Positions 14,865 to 23,225 of a stretch of 64,000 nucleotides of DNA are shown piece by piece; position 1 is the first letter of the stretch, and every line of letters begins with the position of its first letter. Location: assembly GCA_964407665.1 (NCBI GenBank), contig CAYOWK010000007.1, forward strand, positions 1-64,000. The letters are read 5' to 3'. The DNA is from CAYOWK01 sp964407665. Lineage in GTDB: Bacteria; Pseudomonadota; Alphaproteobacteria; Caulobacterales; Hyphomonadaceae. The notes beneath the pieces were generated by a model. That model was not told the DNA's origin, ran no database searches, and saw only the letters and a program-made list of their open reading frames with translations. The position numbers were made by a program, and so were the translations under genes.

Positions 14865-16166
14865 ATGAAATCCGCTCTGCAGACCCGTCCCAGCGGTCTC
14901 GTTGTGCCGCGCGCGCGCGGTCTGGTGGCCGTCCGCAACGACGGCGCCGCCGCCATCCTCAACGAGCTGAAAAAGACGTTCGAGGACTTCAAGGCCGCGA
15001 ACGACCAGGAGCTCGCCGGCATCAAGAAGAACTTCGCGGACACCCTGAACGCCGAGAAGGTCACTAAGATCAACGCCGAGATCTCGTCGCTCCAGGCCGC
15101 TCTCGACGAAACCAACCGCATGCTGGCCGCCCTGAAGGTCGGCTCTGGCGGTGAAAACGAGAACGACAACGAGGACCGCCGCGCCCACAACAAGGCCTGG
15201 AACAAGTGGTTCCGGAAGGGTGTGGACGCCGGGCTGGCGGACCTCGAAGTCAAGGCCGAGCTCACCACCCAGTCTGACCCGTCCGGCGGGTATCTTGTGC
15301 CGCGTCAGGTCGAGACGGCGATCGACAATCTGGCCCGCGTCACGCTGGCCATGCGCCGCCTGGCGACCGTCATGCCGATCGGTACCCAGACGTACCAGAA
15401 GTACGTCAACATGGGCGGCGCCGGCTCCGGCTGGGTCGGCGAGCAGGAGGCTCGCACTGAGACCGGCACGCCAAGCTTGCGCGAGCTGCTGTTCAACGTG
15501 ATGGAGGTCTATGCCGAGCCCTACACGACCCAGATCATGCTCGACGACGGCATCATCGACGTTGCGGCGTGGCTCGCAGACGAGGTCTCGCAGGAGTTCG
15601 ACGAACAGGAAGGCGAGGCTTTCGTCACCGGGAACGGGGTCAAGAAGCCGCGCGGAATCCTCGCCTATGACACGGTCGCGAACGCGTCCTGGGCGTGGGG
15701 CAAGGTCGGCTACATCCCCACCGGCGCCTCCTCCAGCTTCGTTGCGGCCGGCAGCGGTGTCTTGCCGTCGGATTGCATGATCGATCTGTTCTACGCGCTG
15801 AAGGAGCGCTACCGGAACAACGCCTCCTGGCTGATCTCCGACGCCGTGATGGGGACTGTCCGCAAGTTCAAGGACGGCGACGGAAACTACCTCTGGAACC
15901 CGCCTGTCGGGGAAGCCACCGTCCCGACGATCCTGCAGAAGCCCGTGTATACGGACGACAACATGCAGGCCTTGGGCGCGAACGCGTTCCCGGTGGCGTT
16001 CGGGGACTTCAAGCGGGCCTACCTGATCCTCGATCGGCAAGGCGTCCGAGTCCTCCGCAACCCCTACAAGGTCAACGGCAAGGTCGCCTTCTACACGACC
16101 AAGCGGGTCGGGGGCGGCATCCAGCACTTCGAGGCTATCAAGCTCCTCAAGTGCGCCACGTCGTAA
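14865..16166 (+). CDS. major capsid protein, HK97 fold, 433 aa
   Basis: Residues about 25-110 are a helical, coiled-coil delta (scaffold) domain (AILNELKKTFEDFKAANDQELAGIKKNFADTLN). The mature shell protein begins near residue 125-135 (LTTQSDPSGGYLVPRQVE), with the usual VTLAMRRLATVMPIGTQTYQKYV, EQEARTETGTPSL and FDEQEGEAFVTGNGVKKPRGIL segments. Cleavage by the upstream protease is expected between delta domain and shell domain. Directly after the stop there is a strong hairpin. Confidence 0.96.
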   Translation: MKSALQTRPSGLVVPRARGLVAVRNDGAAAILNELKKTFEDFKAANDQELAGIKKNFADTLNAEKVTKINAEISSLQAALDETNRMLAALKVGSGGENENDNEDRRAHNKAWNKWFRKGVDAGLADLEVKAELTTQSDPSGGYLVPRQVETAIDNLARVTLAMRRLATVMPIGTQTYQKYVNMGGAGSGWVGEQEARTETGTPSLRELLFNVMEVYAEPYTTQIMLDDGIIDVAAWLADEVSQEFDEQEGEAFVTGNGVKKPRGILAYDTVANASWAWGKVGYIPTGASSSFVAAGSGVLPSDCMIDLFYALKERYRNNASWLISDAVMGTVRKFKDGDGNYLWNPPVGEATVPTILQKPVYTDDNMQALGANAFPVAFGDFKRAYLILDRQGVRVLRNPYKVNGKVAFYTTKRVGGGIQHFEAIKLLKCATS

Positions 16167-16177
16167 CCGCCGCCTGA

Positions 16178-16199
16178 GCTGGCGGCTGCGGCCGCCAGC
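16178..16199 (+). other. intergenic RNA hairpin after the capsid gene
   Basis: GCTGGCGGC, TGCG, GCCGCCAGC: a perfect 9-bp stem with a 4-nt loop, 11 bp after the capsid stop and without a following T-run. Probably an mRNA 3'-end stabiliser or partial terminator rather than a full stop, since the late operon continues. Confidence 0.6.
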
Positions 16200-16228
16200 G
16201 CCATCCCAACACCCAGAGGGCTACCTCA

Positions 16229-16666
16229 ATGAAAGACCTTCACTCTGCAATCTTCGCCGTGCTGGCCTTCGGGCCCGTGGCGCTGTCCGCCGACAACACG
16301 CCTGCCGCCATCGACCTCCAAGGCTATAACGGCGCGGAGATCATCATCGGCGTCGGCGTTGGCGGCATCACGTTCTCCGACACGAACAAGGTGGAGTTCA
16401 CCGTCACGCACTCGGACGACAACGTGACCTATACGGCGGTCGGCGAGGACGACATCCTCGGTGTCACGGTCGCCGATGGCGGGATCGTCAAGTCCCTCGT
16501 GGCGGCCCACGCGGCCGCCGCGGTCTACCGGTGCGGCTATGTGGGTAACCGGCGCTATCTGAAGATCCTCGCCAACTTCTCGGGCACCCACGGCGCAGCG
16601 ACGCCGATCATGGTTCTTGTCCTGAAGGGCGAAGGGTTCAGCCAGCCCGAAGCCGACCAGGCCTAA
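16229..16666 (+). CDS. probable capsid decoration or head-associated protein, 145 aa
   Basis: Preceded by AGAGGG 12 nt upstream of the ATG. The protein is beta-rich (AEIIIGVGVGGITFSDTNKVEFTVTHSDDNVTYTAV) and ends RYLKILANFSGTHGAATPIMVLVLKGEG. Proteins of this kind often sit right after the major capsid gene in alphaproteobacterial siphophages and are taken to be decoration or minor head proteins. The gene is framed by two tetraloop hairpins, which suggests separately tuned expression. Confidence 0.65.
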   Translation: MKDLHSAIFAVLAFGPVALSADNTPAAIDLQGYNGAEIIIGVGVGGITFSDTNKVEFTVTHSDDNVTYTAVGEDDILGVTVADGGIVKSLVAAHAAAAVYRCGYVGNRRYLKILANFSGTHGAATPIMVLVLKGEGFSQPEADQA

Positions 16667-16674
16667 CCCCTCAA

Positions 16675-16696
16675 GGGGCGGCGTTCGCGCCGCCCC
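16675..16696 (+). other. intergenic UUCG-tetraloop hairpin
   Basis: GGGGCGGCG, TTCG, CGCCGCCCC: a perfect 9-bp stem closed on the very stable UUCG-type tetraloop, 9 bp after the stop of the 145-aa gene. There is no T-run downstream. Likely a transcript stabiliser or weak terminator setting stoichiometry between capsid-module and connector genes. Confidence 0.65.
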
Positions 16697-16711
16697 AACT
16701 CGGAGCGCACC

Positions 16712-16924
16712 ATGTCTGTGACTGTAACCAAGGCCTTCAAGGGCCGCCCGGACAAAGAAACCAAGGTCCGCGAGATCGCCGTCGGCGAAGAGATCGAGGG
16801 CGATCTGGCCGAGGTGGCTGTCAAGGAAGGCTGGGCCAAACGCGGCGGCGCAGCTGAAGCGCCGAAGGGCAAGAGCAAGGCGCCCGCCCCAGCTGCGGCC
16901 GACGCTGGCGGAGAGGCCACCTAG
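16712..16924 (+). CDS. small phage protein with Ala/Pro/Lys tail, 70 aa
   Basis: Starts MSVTVTKAFKGRPDKETKVREIAVGEEIEGDLAEVAVKEGWA, a short beta-sheet domain, then an Ala/Pro/Lys-rich disordered tail. Small proteins like this are common between capsid and connector genes, but its function is unknown. It ends 3 bp before the connector gene. Confidence 0.7.
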   Translation: MSVTVTKAFKGRPDKETKVREIAVGEEIEGDLAEVAVKEGWAKRGGAAEAPKGKSKAPAPAAADAGGEAT

Positions 16925-16927
16925 GCC

Positions 16928-17515
16928 ATGCAGCCCTACCTGCTGACGCCGCCCGCGACGACGCCGGTTTCCCTGGCCGAAGCCAAGACGCACTGCCGGG
17001 TCGATCACAGCGCCGACGACACCTACATCACCGGACTGATCGGCGCGGCTGTCGGGCATCTCGACGGCCGCGCTGGCATTCTGGGCCGGTGCGTCATGGA
17101 GCAGACGTGGGTCTATCCGTTCGCGAAGTGGCCGGCGTCCGGCCGTATCGTGATCGACATCCCGGACGTTTCGGCGGCGGTCGTGAAGTATTTCGATGCC
17201 GACGGGGCGGAGCAGACCGTCTCCAGCGGCGTCTACATCCTCGAGCGTGCGGTCGAGGGCGCGCACATCTGGTTCATGTCCGGCTTCACCTGGCCGGATC
17301 TCTACATCGATCGCCCGTCGCCAGTGCAGGTGACCGTGACCGCGGGCCTGCCGGCCGACGCCCCGGCGCTGCAGGCCGTCCGCCACGCCATGCTGCTGAT
17401 GATCGGCCACTGGTACGAGAACCGCGAGGCCGTGATGGTGGGGCAGCTGGACGTCCGCTCGCTGCCGATGGCCGTCGACCACCTGCTGTCGCCGCTGCGC
17501 CGTGTCGGGTTCTGA
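16928..17515 (+). CDS. head-tail connector (gp6-like), 195 aa
   Basis: Starts MQPYLLTPPATTPVSLAEAKTHCRVDHSADDTYITGLIGAAVGHLDGRAG, the hallmark N-terminus of the phiE125 gp8/HK97 gp6 connector family, and ends HAMLLMIGHWYENREAV...VDHLLSPLRRVGF. It forms the ring below the portal. A beta-domain insert lies between residues 60 and 130. Confidence 0.9.
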   Translation: MQPYLLTPPATTPVSLAEAKTHCRVDHSADDTYITGLIGAAVGHLDGRAGILGRCVMEQTWVYPFAKWPASGRIVIDIPDVSAAVVKYFDADGAEQTVSSGVYILERAVEGAHIWFMSGFTWPDLYIDRPSPVQVTVTAGLPADAPALQAVRHAMLLMIGHWYENREAVMVGQLDVRSLPMAVDHLLSPLRRVGF

Positions 17516-17771
17516 GGCCCGGGGCGGCTGGGTTCGCTTCACGCGCGCCTGGGACTGGAACATCCCGAAATATCACGGCCGCGCGACCAAGGCCTTTGGC
17601 ACCGGGTCCGAGGTCCGGCTCACGCGCGAGCAGCTGCAATCCGCCATGCAGGCCGGGGTCGTAGTCTGCATTCCTACGCCGCCGGCGCGATATGCCGGGG
17701 CCATGGAGGCGGAGCATGGACACCCTTGTGGTATTTCTGGCGGGCGTGGCGACGGGCGTGCTCGGGAATGA
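17502..17771 (+). CDS. small phage protein, unknown, 89 aa
   Basis: Starts at a GTG at 17502, overlapping the connector gene by 14 bp. Residues 8-65 (GGWVRFTRAWDWNIPKYHGRATKAFGTGSEVRLTREQLQSAMQAGVVV) look like a compact domain known from hypothetical genes in this position. The last 20 residues overlap the next small membrane-protein gene in another frame, so the true end of function may be earlier. Confidence 0.6.
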   Translation: MSGSEARGGWVRFTRAWDWNIPKYHGRATKAFGTGSEVRLTREQLQSAMQAGVVVCIPTPPARYAGAMEAEHGHPCGISGGRGDGRARE

Positions 17772-17859
17772 GACGATCCGGGCGTTCGTCCGGAAAGTGA
17801 CAAAGGGCCGGTTCTTCGGCGCTGTCCCGGCCTCTGAGGCTCCGAAGCCGGAGGCCTGA
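17716..17859 (+). CDS. small membrane protein, 47 aa
   Basis: The ATG at 17716 follows GGAGGCGGAGC, a strong ribosome-binding site. Residues 3-18 (TLVVFLAGVATGVLGN) form one membrane helix, followed by a basic then Pro/Ala-rich tail. Its stop overlaps the next start (TGATG). Unknown function; the strong initiation signal and coupling support it. Confidence 0.65.
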   Translation: MDTLVVFLAGVATGVLGNETIRAFVRKVTKGRFFGAVPASEAPKPEA

Positions 17860-18215
17860 TGCGCGCCGGCCATCTCCGCGAGCGAGTGACGTTCCAGCGC
17901 CGTGCGGCGGGCGATGACGGATTCGGCAACGTCACCACCGGCGTCTGGACGGACATTACCGACTGCGTGTCAGTCGCGGCCGAGCTGAAGCCGATGCGCC
18001 AGGCTGAGGTCGTCCTCTCCGAGGGCGTCCAGGGCCGGATCCTCTACCAGCTCTCGGTGCGGTCTACGGCGGCGCTGGCGGGCGTCACCACCGGGGACAG
18101 GGCGGTCAACGTCCGGACCAGCCAGACCTTCAACGTCAAAGGCCCGCCGATGAACCCGGACCAGCGGGGACGAGGGCTGCAGTTTCTGGTCGAGCAGGGC
18201 GGGGCAGATGGCTAG
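17859..18215 (+). CDS. head closure / head-tail adaptor protein, 118 aa
   Basis: Begins MRAGHLRERVTFQRRAAGDDGFGNVTTGVWTD, the signature start of phage head-tail joining proteins (gp16/SPP1-type head closure fold), with the ELKPMRQAEVVLSEGVQ segment following. It caps the connector after DNA packaging. Normal length for the family; overlaps the next gene by 8 bp. Confidence 0.92.
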   Translation: MRAGHLRERVTFQRRAAGDDGFGNVTTGVWTDITDCVSVAAELKPMRQAEVVLSEGVQGRILYQLSVRSTAALAGVTTGDRAVNVRTSQTFNVKGPPMNPDQRGRGLQFLVEQGGADG

Positions 18216-18594
18216 GGACAACCGGTTCGCGAACAAGGCGAAGATCCTCGCCCGCTTCCAGGCGATCCCTGCGGCGATCAAGGGTGAGGTGCGGGTAGCC
18301 ATGGCCCAGAACCGGACCGAGCTGGTCGACGCCATCAAGGCCCGCGTGCCGGTGGACGAGGGTGACCTTCGCAATACCGTTCGCTCCTACGACAAGTCCG
18401 ACGACAGCCGGATTCGTGCAGTTGTGGTCGAGGGCGAGGGGATGGAAGCCAAAGCCCGGGCCAACGAGTTTGGCCGCCCCGACATGGAGGCCCAGCCACA
18501 CTTCTTCCCGACCTATCGTGAGAAGAAGCGCAAGTTCAGGAACCGCCTGGCGCGGGCGGCGAGCAAGGGCGCGAAGAGGGCGGTATCCACGTGA
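18208..18594 (+). CDS. HK97 gp10-like tail-completion protein, 128 aa
   Basis: Begins MARDNRFANKAKILARFQAIPAAIKGEVRVAMAQNRTELVDAIKARVPVDEGDLRNTVR and ends PHFFPTYREKKRKFRNRLARAA, both typical of the HK97 gp10 family that lies at the head-tail interface. Overlaps both neighbours. Confidence 0.9.
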   Translation: MARDNRFANKAKILARFQAIPAAIKGEVRVAMAQNRTELVDAIKARVPVDEGDLRNTVRSYDKSDDSRIRAVVVEGEGMEAKARANEFGRPDMEAQPHFFPTYREKKRKFRNRLARAASKGAKRAVST

Positions 18595-19010
18595 GCGATC
18601 CCGCCTACGCCATGCAGCAGGCCATCGTGACGGCGCTGAAGGCCTCCTCGCCGCTAGCCACCGCCATGGGCGGGACGGCCACGATCTACGACCAGGTAGC
18701 CGCAGACCCCGTTTACCCATTCATCCGGGTGGGGGAGGACCAGAGCCTCGATGATTCCAACGGGTGCTCGGACGGATGGGAGTTCCTGGCCACGTTTCAC
18801 ATCTTCGCCCGGCAGGCGGTGGGTCTGGGCGCCCGGCCTCTGGCCAAGCGGATCGGCGCAGCGCTGGTAACGGCGGCCAAGGGCGTCAGTGCTGCGACGG
18901 GCTTCGTGATCGCCGACCAGAACCTCGAAAGCACCCGCTACTACATGGAGGACGACGGGATCACGGCGCACGGCGTCGTGGTCATCCGTTACCTCATCGA
19001 CGCCGCCTGA
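18591..19010 (+). CDS. tail terminator, DUF3168 family, 139 aa
   Basis: Starts with GTG at 18591, overlapping the previous stop. MQQAIVTALKASSPLATAMGG, then PYPFIRVGEDQ-type stretch (VYPFIRVGED) and WEFLATFHIFARQAVGLGARPLAKRIGAAL follow the DUF3168 pattern. The family forms the hexameric ring that ends tail-tube growth. Confidence 0.9.
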   Translation: MSDPAYAMQQAIVTALKASSPLATAMGGTATIYDQVAADPVYPFIRVGEDQSLDDSNGCSDGWEFLATFHIFARQAVGLGARPLAKRIGAALVTAAKGVSAATGFVIADQNLESTRYYMEDDGITAHGVVVIRYLIDAA

Positions 19011-19099
19011 CAGCCGCTCAATCCGCGCCCGTCGCCACCCCCGTAGCTTGCTGATGAAGGCGCCGGGGTCGGCGCGCGGCAGCACGGGACTCGGCACAC

Positions 19100-19555
19100 A
19101 TGGCGCAGGCCAAAACTCTGAAAGGCAAAAGCCTCCTCATCAAGATCGGCGACGGCGCCACTCCGACCGAGGTGTTCGCGCACCCCTGCCTGATCAATGC
19201 GGATCGTGGCATCGCCTTCGCGACGGAGACGAACGACACCCGCGTCCCGGACTGCGACGACCCGGAGCTGCTCGCCTGGCTCGAGCGGGAGGTCGTCTCC
19301 CTGTCGGCCACGATCAACGGCGCGGGCACGCTGAACACCCCGGACGTCGAGGACTTCTTCGACTGGCTGGCGTCGGGCGATCCGAAGAACATCCGAGTCG
19401 AGCTGCAGGGCGTCTCAGGCGCCAACGGCGGCGGCTACTTTGGGATGGCGGCTCTGCTGACGGCCTTCGAGATCACAGGCTCCATCGGCCAGCGTTCGCA
19501 GTGCTCTATCACCCTGGCGTCCACCGGCGCCGTGACCTGGACGTCTGCGTCGTAA
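19100..19555 (+). CDS. major tail tube protein, 151 aa
   Basis: Starts MAQAKTLKGKSLLIKIGDGATPTEVFAHPCLINADRGIAFATETNDTRVPDCDDPE, the usual N-terminus of siphophage tail tube proteins, and ends GSIGQRSQCSITLASTGAVTWTSA. It polymerises as hexameric rings around the tape measure. An 89-bp gap before it may hold its own leader. Confidence 0.93.
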   Translation: MAQAKTLKGKSLLIKIGDGATPTEVFAHPCLINADRGIAFATETNDTRVPDCDDPELLAWLEREVVSLSATINGAGTLNTPDVEDFFDWLASGDPKNIRVELQGVSGANGGGYFGMAALLTAFEITGSIGQRSQCSITLASTGAVTWTSAS

Positions 19556-19558
19556 CCG

Positions 19559-20050
19559 ATGAGCCGGGCCGCCGAGATCCGCATCGTCTATCCTGATCGC
19601 GAGCGGACCTACCGTCTCGGCATCGGCCAGCTGCGCGTGCTGCAGGAGATCACGGGGCGGGGACCGCAGGATCTGCTGAACCGCAACCTGTCGGGCACCT
19701 GGTTTGTCGACGAGGTGATCGAGGTCATCCGGCAGGGTCTGCTCGGCGGCGGGACGCCGGTGGCGGAGGTCGAGACCGTCCTCAAGGCCTACGTCATCGA
19801 GCCCCCGGCCGGCTGGCTCTCCAACATCGAATGCGCGCGCGGTGTCCTGATCTCCGCGATCACGCAGCAGGTCGCCGGCGACGATATCGAGGAGCCGCCG
19901 CCGAAGGACGGGGCGGGGGAGACCAGGACGGAGACGGACGGCTCCGCTTCTCCGTCCTCTACGGACAAGGAGCCGTCCTCGGATGGACGCCCCGCGAGGT
20001 CGACGCGCTCTCGCTCTGGGAGTTCCGGGCGGCGGTCGCCGGCTACGTGA
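19559..20050 (+). CDS. tail assembly chaperone, upstream frame (gpG-like), 163 aa
   Basis: Residues 1-105 form the conserved chaperone domain (AEIRIVYPDRERTYRLGIGQLRVLQEITGRGPQDLLNRN) related to the gene-transfer-agent tail chaperone family; the remainder after about residue 118 is low-complexity and arises from reading past the frameshift zone. It coats the tape measure during tail assembly. A -1 frameshift near 19,915 should yield a longer G-T fusion. Confidence 0.85.
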   Translation: MSRAAEIRIVYPDRERTYRLGIGQLRVLQEITGRGPQDLLNRNLSGTWFVDEVIEVIRQGLLGGGTPVAEVETVLKAYVIEPPAGWLSNIECARGVLISAITQQVAGDDIEEPPPKDGAGETRTETDGSASPSSTDKEPSSDGRPARSTRSRSGSSGRRSPAT

Positions 20051-20133
20051 AGGCCAACAGTCCGGACCCCGGTCCGGCCGCGCCGTCTGAGGCGGACTTC
20101 GAGGCGGCGCTCGCCAGCTCCAGGGTGCACTGA
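19918..20133 (+). CDS. tail assembly chaperone, downstream frame (expressed by -1 frameshift)
   Basis: In the -1 frame relative to the gpG-like gene runs DGRLRFSVLYGQGAVLGWTPREVDALSLWEFRAAVAGYVKAN, which matches the second tail-chaperone domain (GxxLGWTPREVxxLSLWEF), and ends one base into the tape measure start. It has no sensible start of its own. The candidate slip site is GGGGGAG at 19915-19921 (G GGG GAG in the zero frame). The fusion product would be about 190 residues. Confidence 0.78.
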   Translation, partial: GDQDGDGRLRFSVLYGQGAVLGWTPREVDALSLWEFRAAVAGYVKANSPDPGPAAPSEADFEAALASSRVH

Positions 20134-23100
20134 TGGTCGAACGCGTCGAAGCTCTCGTCCTGACGATGTCCGCCGATCTCACTCGGATGGAGAAGGCGTA
20201 CCAACGCGCGCAAAAGCAGACCGACGCCACCACCCGCGCGATCGAGCGCCGCTTCGACCAGATGAACGACCGCGTCGTCCGGTCTGGCGAAGACATGGGC
20301 GACGGCCTCAATCGGGCCATTGCCTCGATCGGAATCGGGTACGCGGTCCGTGAGCTAGGCCAGTATGCCGACGCCTGGACGAACCTTCGCAACACGGTCC
20401 GGCAATACGAGAGCGTTCTCGGCCCTGTAGATACCGCCAGCCGTGAGCTCGTGGCGATCTCGAACGACGCCGGCGTTGCGATCGACGCTCTCGGCACCGT
20501 GTTTGGCGGGGCCAGCAGGGCGGCCACCAAGTTCGGCTATGAGGGCGAGCAGGTCTTCCAGTTCATGGAGGCCGTTTCCAAAGGTGCGGCCATCGCCAAC
20601 AACGGCGTCTCCGCCGTCAGCGGCGCGATGGTCCAGCTATCGCAATCGCTGGGATCGCCGAAGGTCCAGCTGGGCGAATTCAACTCCCTGATCGAGGGCA
20701 CGCCACGTCTGGCGCAGGCGTTCGCCGACGGCATCGGCAAGGCGAACGGTGACCTGTCTCGCTTGCGGGAGCTGATCGCCTCCGGAGATATTTCCGGCCA
20801 GGAGCTGTTCACAGGGTTGCTGTCCCAGCTGGGCAAGATCCGGTCAGAGTTCGCTGGCGTCGATACGACGATTGGGCGCGCGATCACCACCTTGCAGAAC
20901 TCGGCCATCGAATATGTCGGTTCGGTCGATCAGTCGCTTGGCGTCAGCCAGAAGCTGGCTGGCCTGATCACGCAGGTCTCGAATAATCTTGACCTTCTGG
21001 CTAGCGCGGCGATCGCGGCAGCTGTTGTTATTGGCGGGCCGGGCCTGGTCAAGCAATTGGGCGCCGCTGGTAACAAGTTCGCGGAGGTCGCGAAGGCCTT
21101 CAACGACCAGCGCAGCGCGCTCACATCGAGCGTCGCTAGTCTGCGCAAGCTCGCTGTCGAGCAGGCGAGAGTCGCCGAGTCGGCTGCCTTCATGCTCAAG
21201 CTGCAGCAAGACGTGCGGCGGGACGCCCTCGCGACCGTGCAGTCCAACGCGACCCTTAGCGCGGCCTATCTCCGGCAGGAGCAGGCGCTGCGGGCCCAGG
21301 TCTTCGCGCGAGAAGCCCTCAACGACGCCAACAATAAGGCCGGCTCGGGAGAAGGTCCCCGAATGCTTGCGCTGCGAGAGGTCGAGCTTGCCACCCGCAA
21401 ATTGCAGCAGACGGAGCTGGAGTTGGCAGCGGTACGCCGCGCCGCGCCCCCTGAGGTCCGCGCGCTGTATGCGGCCAACACTGAACTATCCAAGACGCAG
21501 ATCGCAGCGGCCAACGCCTCGCGAAACCTGGCTGAGACGCAAGGAGCCCTTTCCGTCGCCACCAAGGCGAGCAGCGAGTCTGCGCTCCTGGTCAAATCGG
21601 CATGGGCCGGTCTGACGACCTTCCTGTCCGGCCCTTTCGGAACGATCCTTACGATCGCCGCTCTCACGCTCGCCTTCCAGGCTCTGGGCAGTGAAGCGCC
21701 GAAGGCGGCGGAGAAGGTAGACGAGGCCCGCCAGCTCCTCGACAAAGCCGCCGCCGCACGCTCCTCGATCGAGACCGACACGGCCCGCATCAAGACCATC
21801 AATGAGGGTCTGACTGAGGCAATCCTTGCCCAGGGAGAGGCGGCCCAAACGACCGCCGCCCTTGAGATCGCCGCGATTACGGAAAGGATCGCCAAGAACA
21901 AGGAGCTGGAGCAGGTCTACAAAAGCCGAGCGGCGGCTGATCTGGCTAGCGCCAGACGCAGGAGGGACTCCGAGCGTGAGCAGCAAGGGCGGATCCTCGC
22001 CCAAATCGCCGGACGGGCACCGCTGGGCGACGTCCGCCAGCTCGGCAGCCTCGGAACAGGCGGCCTTATCGATGCGGCCACACGCGAGGCCGAGCGCGCG
22101 TCTCTCGCGAGCGAACGCATCAGCCGGGACCAGCAGCGCCTTCTCGAGATCGTTGCGGACCAGAGAGAGCTCGACGCCGAGATCCGCTCCCTTGAGGACA
22201 TCGTTGCGGGTCGGGGGCAGGGTGAGGCGTCGCCGACGTCTCCGGTTACCAGCGCGGACGGTGCTGGGGCCGGCCGGTCCAGCCTCAACCGCTACCAGAC
22301 CGACCTGGAGCGCCTGAACGAGACACTCGCCGAGATCGGCAAGGCCAAGGACAGCGACGCCAACAAGTCCAGGGCAGCCCTCCAGGCCATGCTGGACTAT
22401 GGCAAGGCGGTCGGGGACATGGACGCCGCGGTCGAGGCCTGGCTGGCCAATGGCGGCCTGCTGACCGACGCGGACGTGAAGATCCTCGAAGCCGAGGTCG
22501 ATGGCGCCCGCGAGCTCTACACGACCCTTGTGGACATCCAGGCGCTGGACATCGAGATCCCGGTTGAGGTCGACCAGACCGATCTCGACGAGTTCCTGCG
22601 GCAGGCCGAGGAGACGGCCGTCAAGATCGGGGCGGTCGACACGCCTGAGATCATCCAGCTGAAGGAGGATATCGGCGAGGCCGTGAAGGACGGCTTCCGG
22701 CAGGGGCTGCAGGACGACAACTGGGGGGAGGCCCTGCGCGGCCTGCTGGCCAGCGCCATGACGTCCGCCCTCGACGACACGCTGACCGAGGTCGGCAACT
22801 GGCTGGGCGACCTGATCGTCCAGCTGGGGCAGGCCTCGGTCGATAGCGGGTTCTGGACGTCGCTCGCCAACGGGGTCGGGTCCTTCTTCGGCGGCGGGCG
22901 AGCGGCGGGCGGTCCGGTGTCCGCCGGCGGCGCTTACCGGGTCAACGAGTCCGGCAAGGGCGAATTCCTGTTCATGGGGAACAACGCCGGCCAGGTCCTG
23001 ACCGCCGCCCAGATCAATGGCCTCACGGCGGGCGGTGGGCGGGGCAGTGGCGGCCTCGTCATCAATGCCGGCCTCACCGTGCAGGGCAGCATCGACGCCG

Positions 23101-23225
23101 CCAGCTGGCCGATGGTGCAGCAGGCCATGGCCGCCCAGGAGCGCCGGATCGCCCAGCAGGTCCCGGGCATGATCGACAAGCGGGTGATCGACGGGAAGCG
23201 CAACAGGCAGGGTGGCTATCGATGA
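20133..23225 (+). CDS. tape measure protein, 1030 aa
   Basis: Sets tail length and passes DNA into the host. The N-terminus (MSADLTRMEKAYQRAQKQTDATTRAIERRFDQMNDRVV) and the TMP domain (LVAISNDAGVAIDALGTVFGGASRAATKFG...ALSQSLG-type segment) are characteristic. Long coiled-coil helices fill residues 330-470 and 530-720. Hydrophobic stretches near 285-305 and 500-520 suit membrane insertion. The C-terminus is Gly-rich (GSFFGGGRAAGGPVSAGGAYRVNE), the usual tail-tip end. Confidence 0.94.
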   Translation: MVERVEALVLTMSADLTRMEKAYQRAQKQTDATTRAIERRFDQMNDRVVRSGEDMGDGLNRAIASIGIGYAVRELGQYADAWTNLRNTVRQYESVLGPVDTASRELVAISNDAGVAIDALGTVFGGASRAATKFGYEGEQVFQFMEAVSKGAAIANNGVSAVSGAMVQLSQSLGSPKVQLGEFNSLIEGTPRLAQAFADGIGKANGDLSRLRELIASGDISGQELFTGLLSQLGKIRSEFAGVDTTIGRAITTLQNSAIEYVGSVDQSLGVSQKLAGLITQVSNNLDLLASAAIAAAVVIGGPGLVKQLGAAGNKFAEVAKAFNDQRSALTSSVASLRKLAVEQARVAESAAFMLKLQQDVRRDALATVQSNATLSAAYLRQEQALRAQVFAREALNDANNKAGSGEGPRMLALREVELATRKLQQTELELAAVRRAAPPEVRALYAANTELSKTQIAAANASRNLAETQGALSVATKASSESALLVKSAWAGLTTFLSGPFGTILTIAALTLAFQALGSEAPKAAEKVDEARQLLDKAAAARSSIETDTARIKTINEGLTEAILAQGEAAQTTAALEIAAITERIAKNKELEQVYKSRAAADLASARRRRDSEREQQGRILAQIAGRAPLGDVRQLGSLGTGGLIDAATREAERASLASERISRDQQRLLEIVADQRELDAEIRSLEDIVAGRGQGEASPTSPVTSADGAGAGRSSLNRYQTDLERLNETLAEIGKAKDSDANKSRAALQAMLDYGKAVGDMDAAVEAWLANGGLLTDADVKILEAEVDGARELYTTLVDIQALDIEIPVEVDQTDLDEFLRQAEETAVKIGAVDTPEIIQLKEDIGEAVKDGFRQGLQDDNWGEALRGLLASAMTSALDDTLTEVGNWLGDLIVQLGQASVDSGFWTSLANGVGSFFGGGRAAGGPVSAGGAYRVNESGKGEFLFMGNNAGQVLTAAQINGLTAGGGRGSGGLVINAGLTVQGSIDAASWPMVQQAMAAQERRIAQQVPGMIDKRVIDGKRNRQGGYR

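Noticed and set aside
14496..16127. 543-codon minus-strand frame over the capsid gene
   Set aside because: Fully explained as the antisense of the capsid and protease genes.
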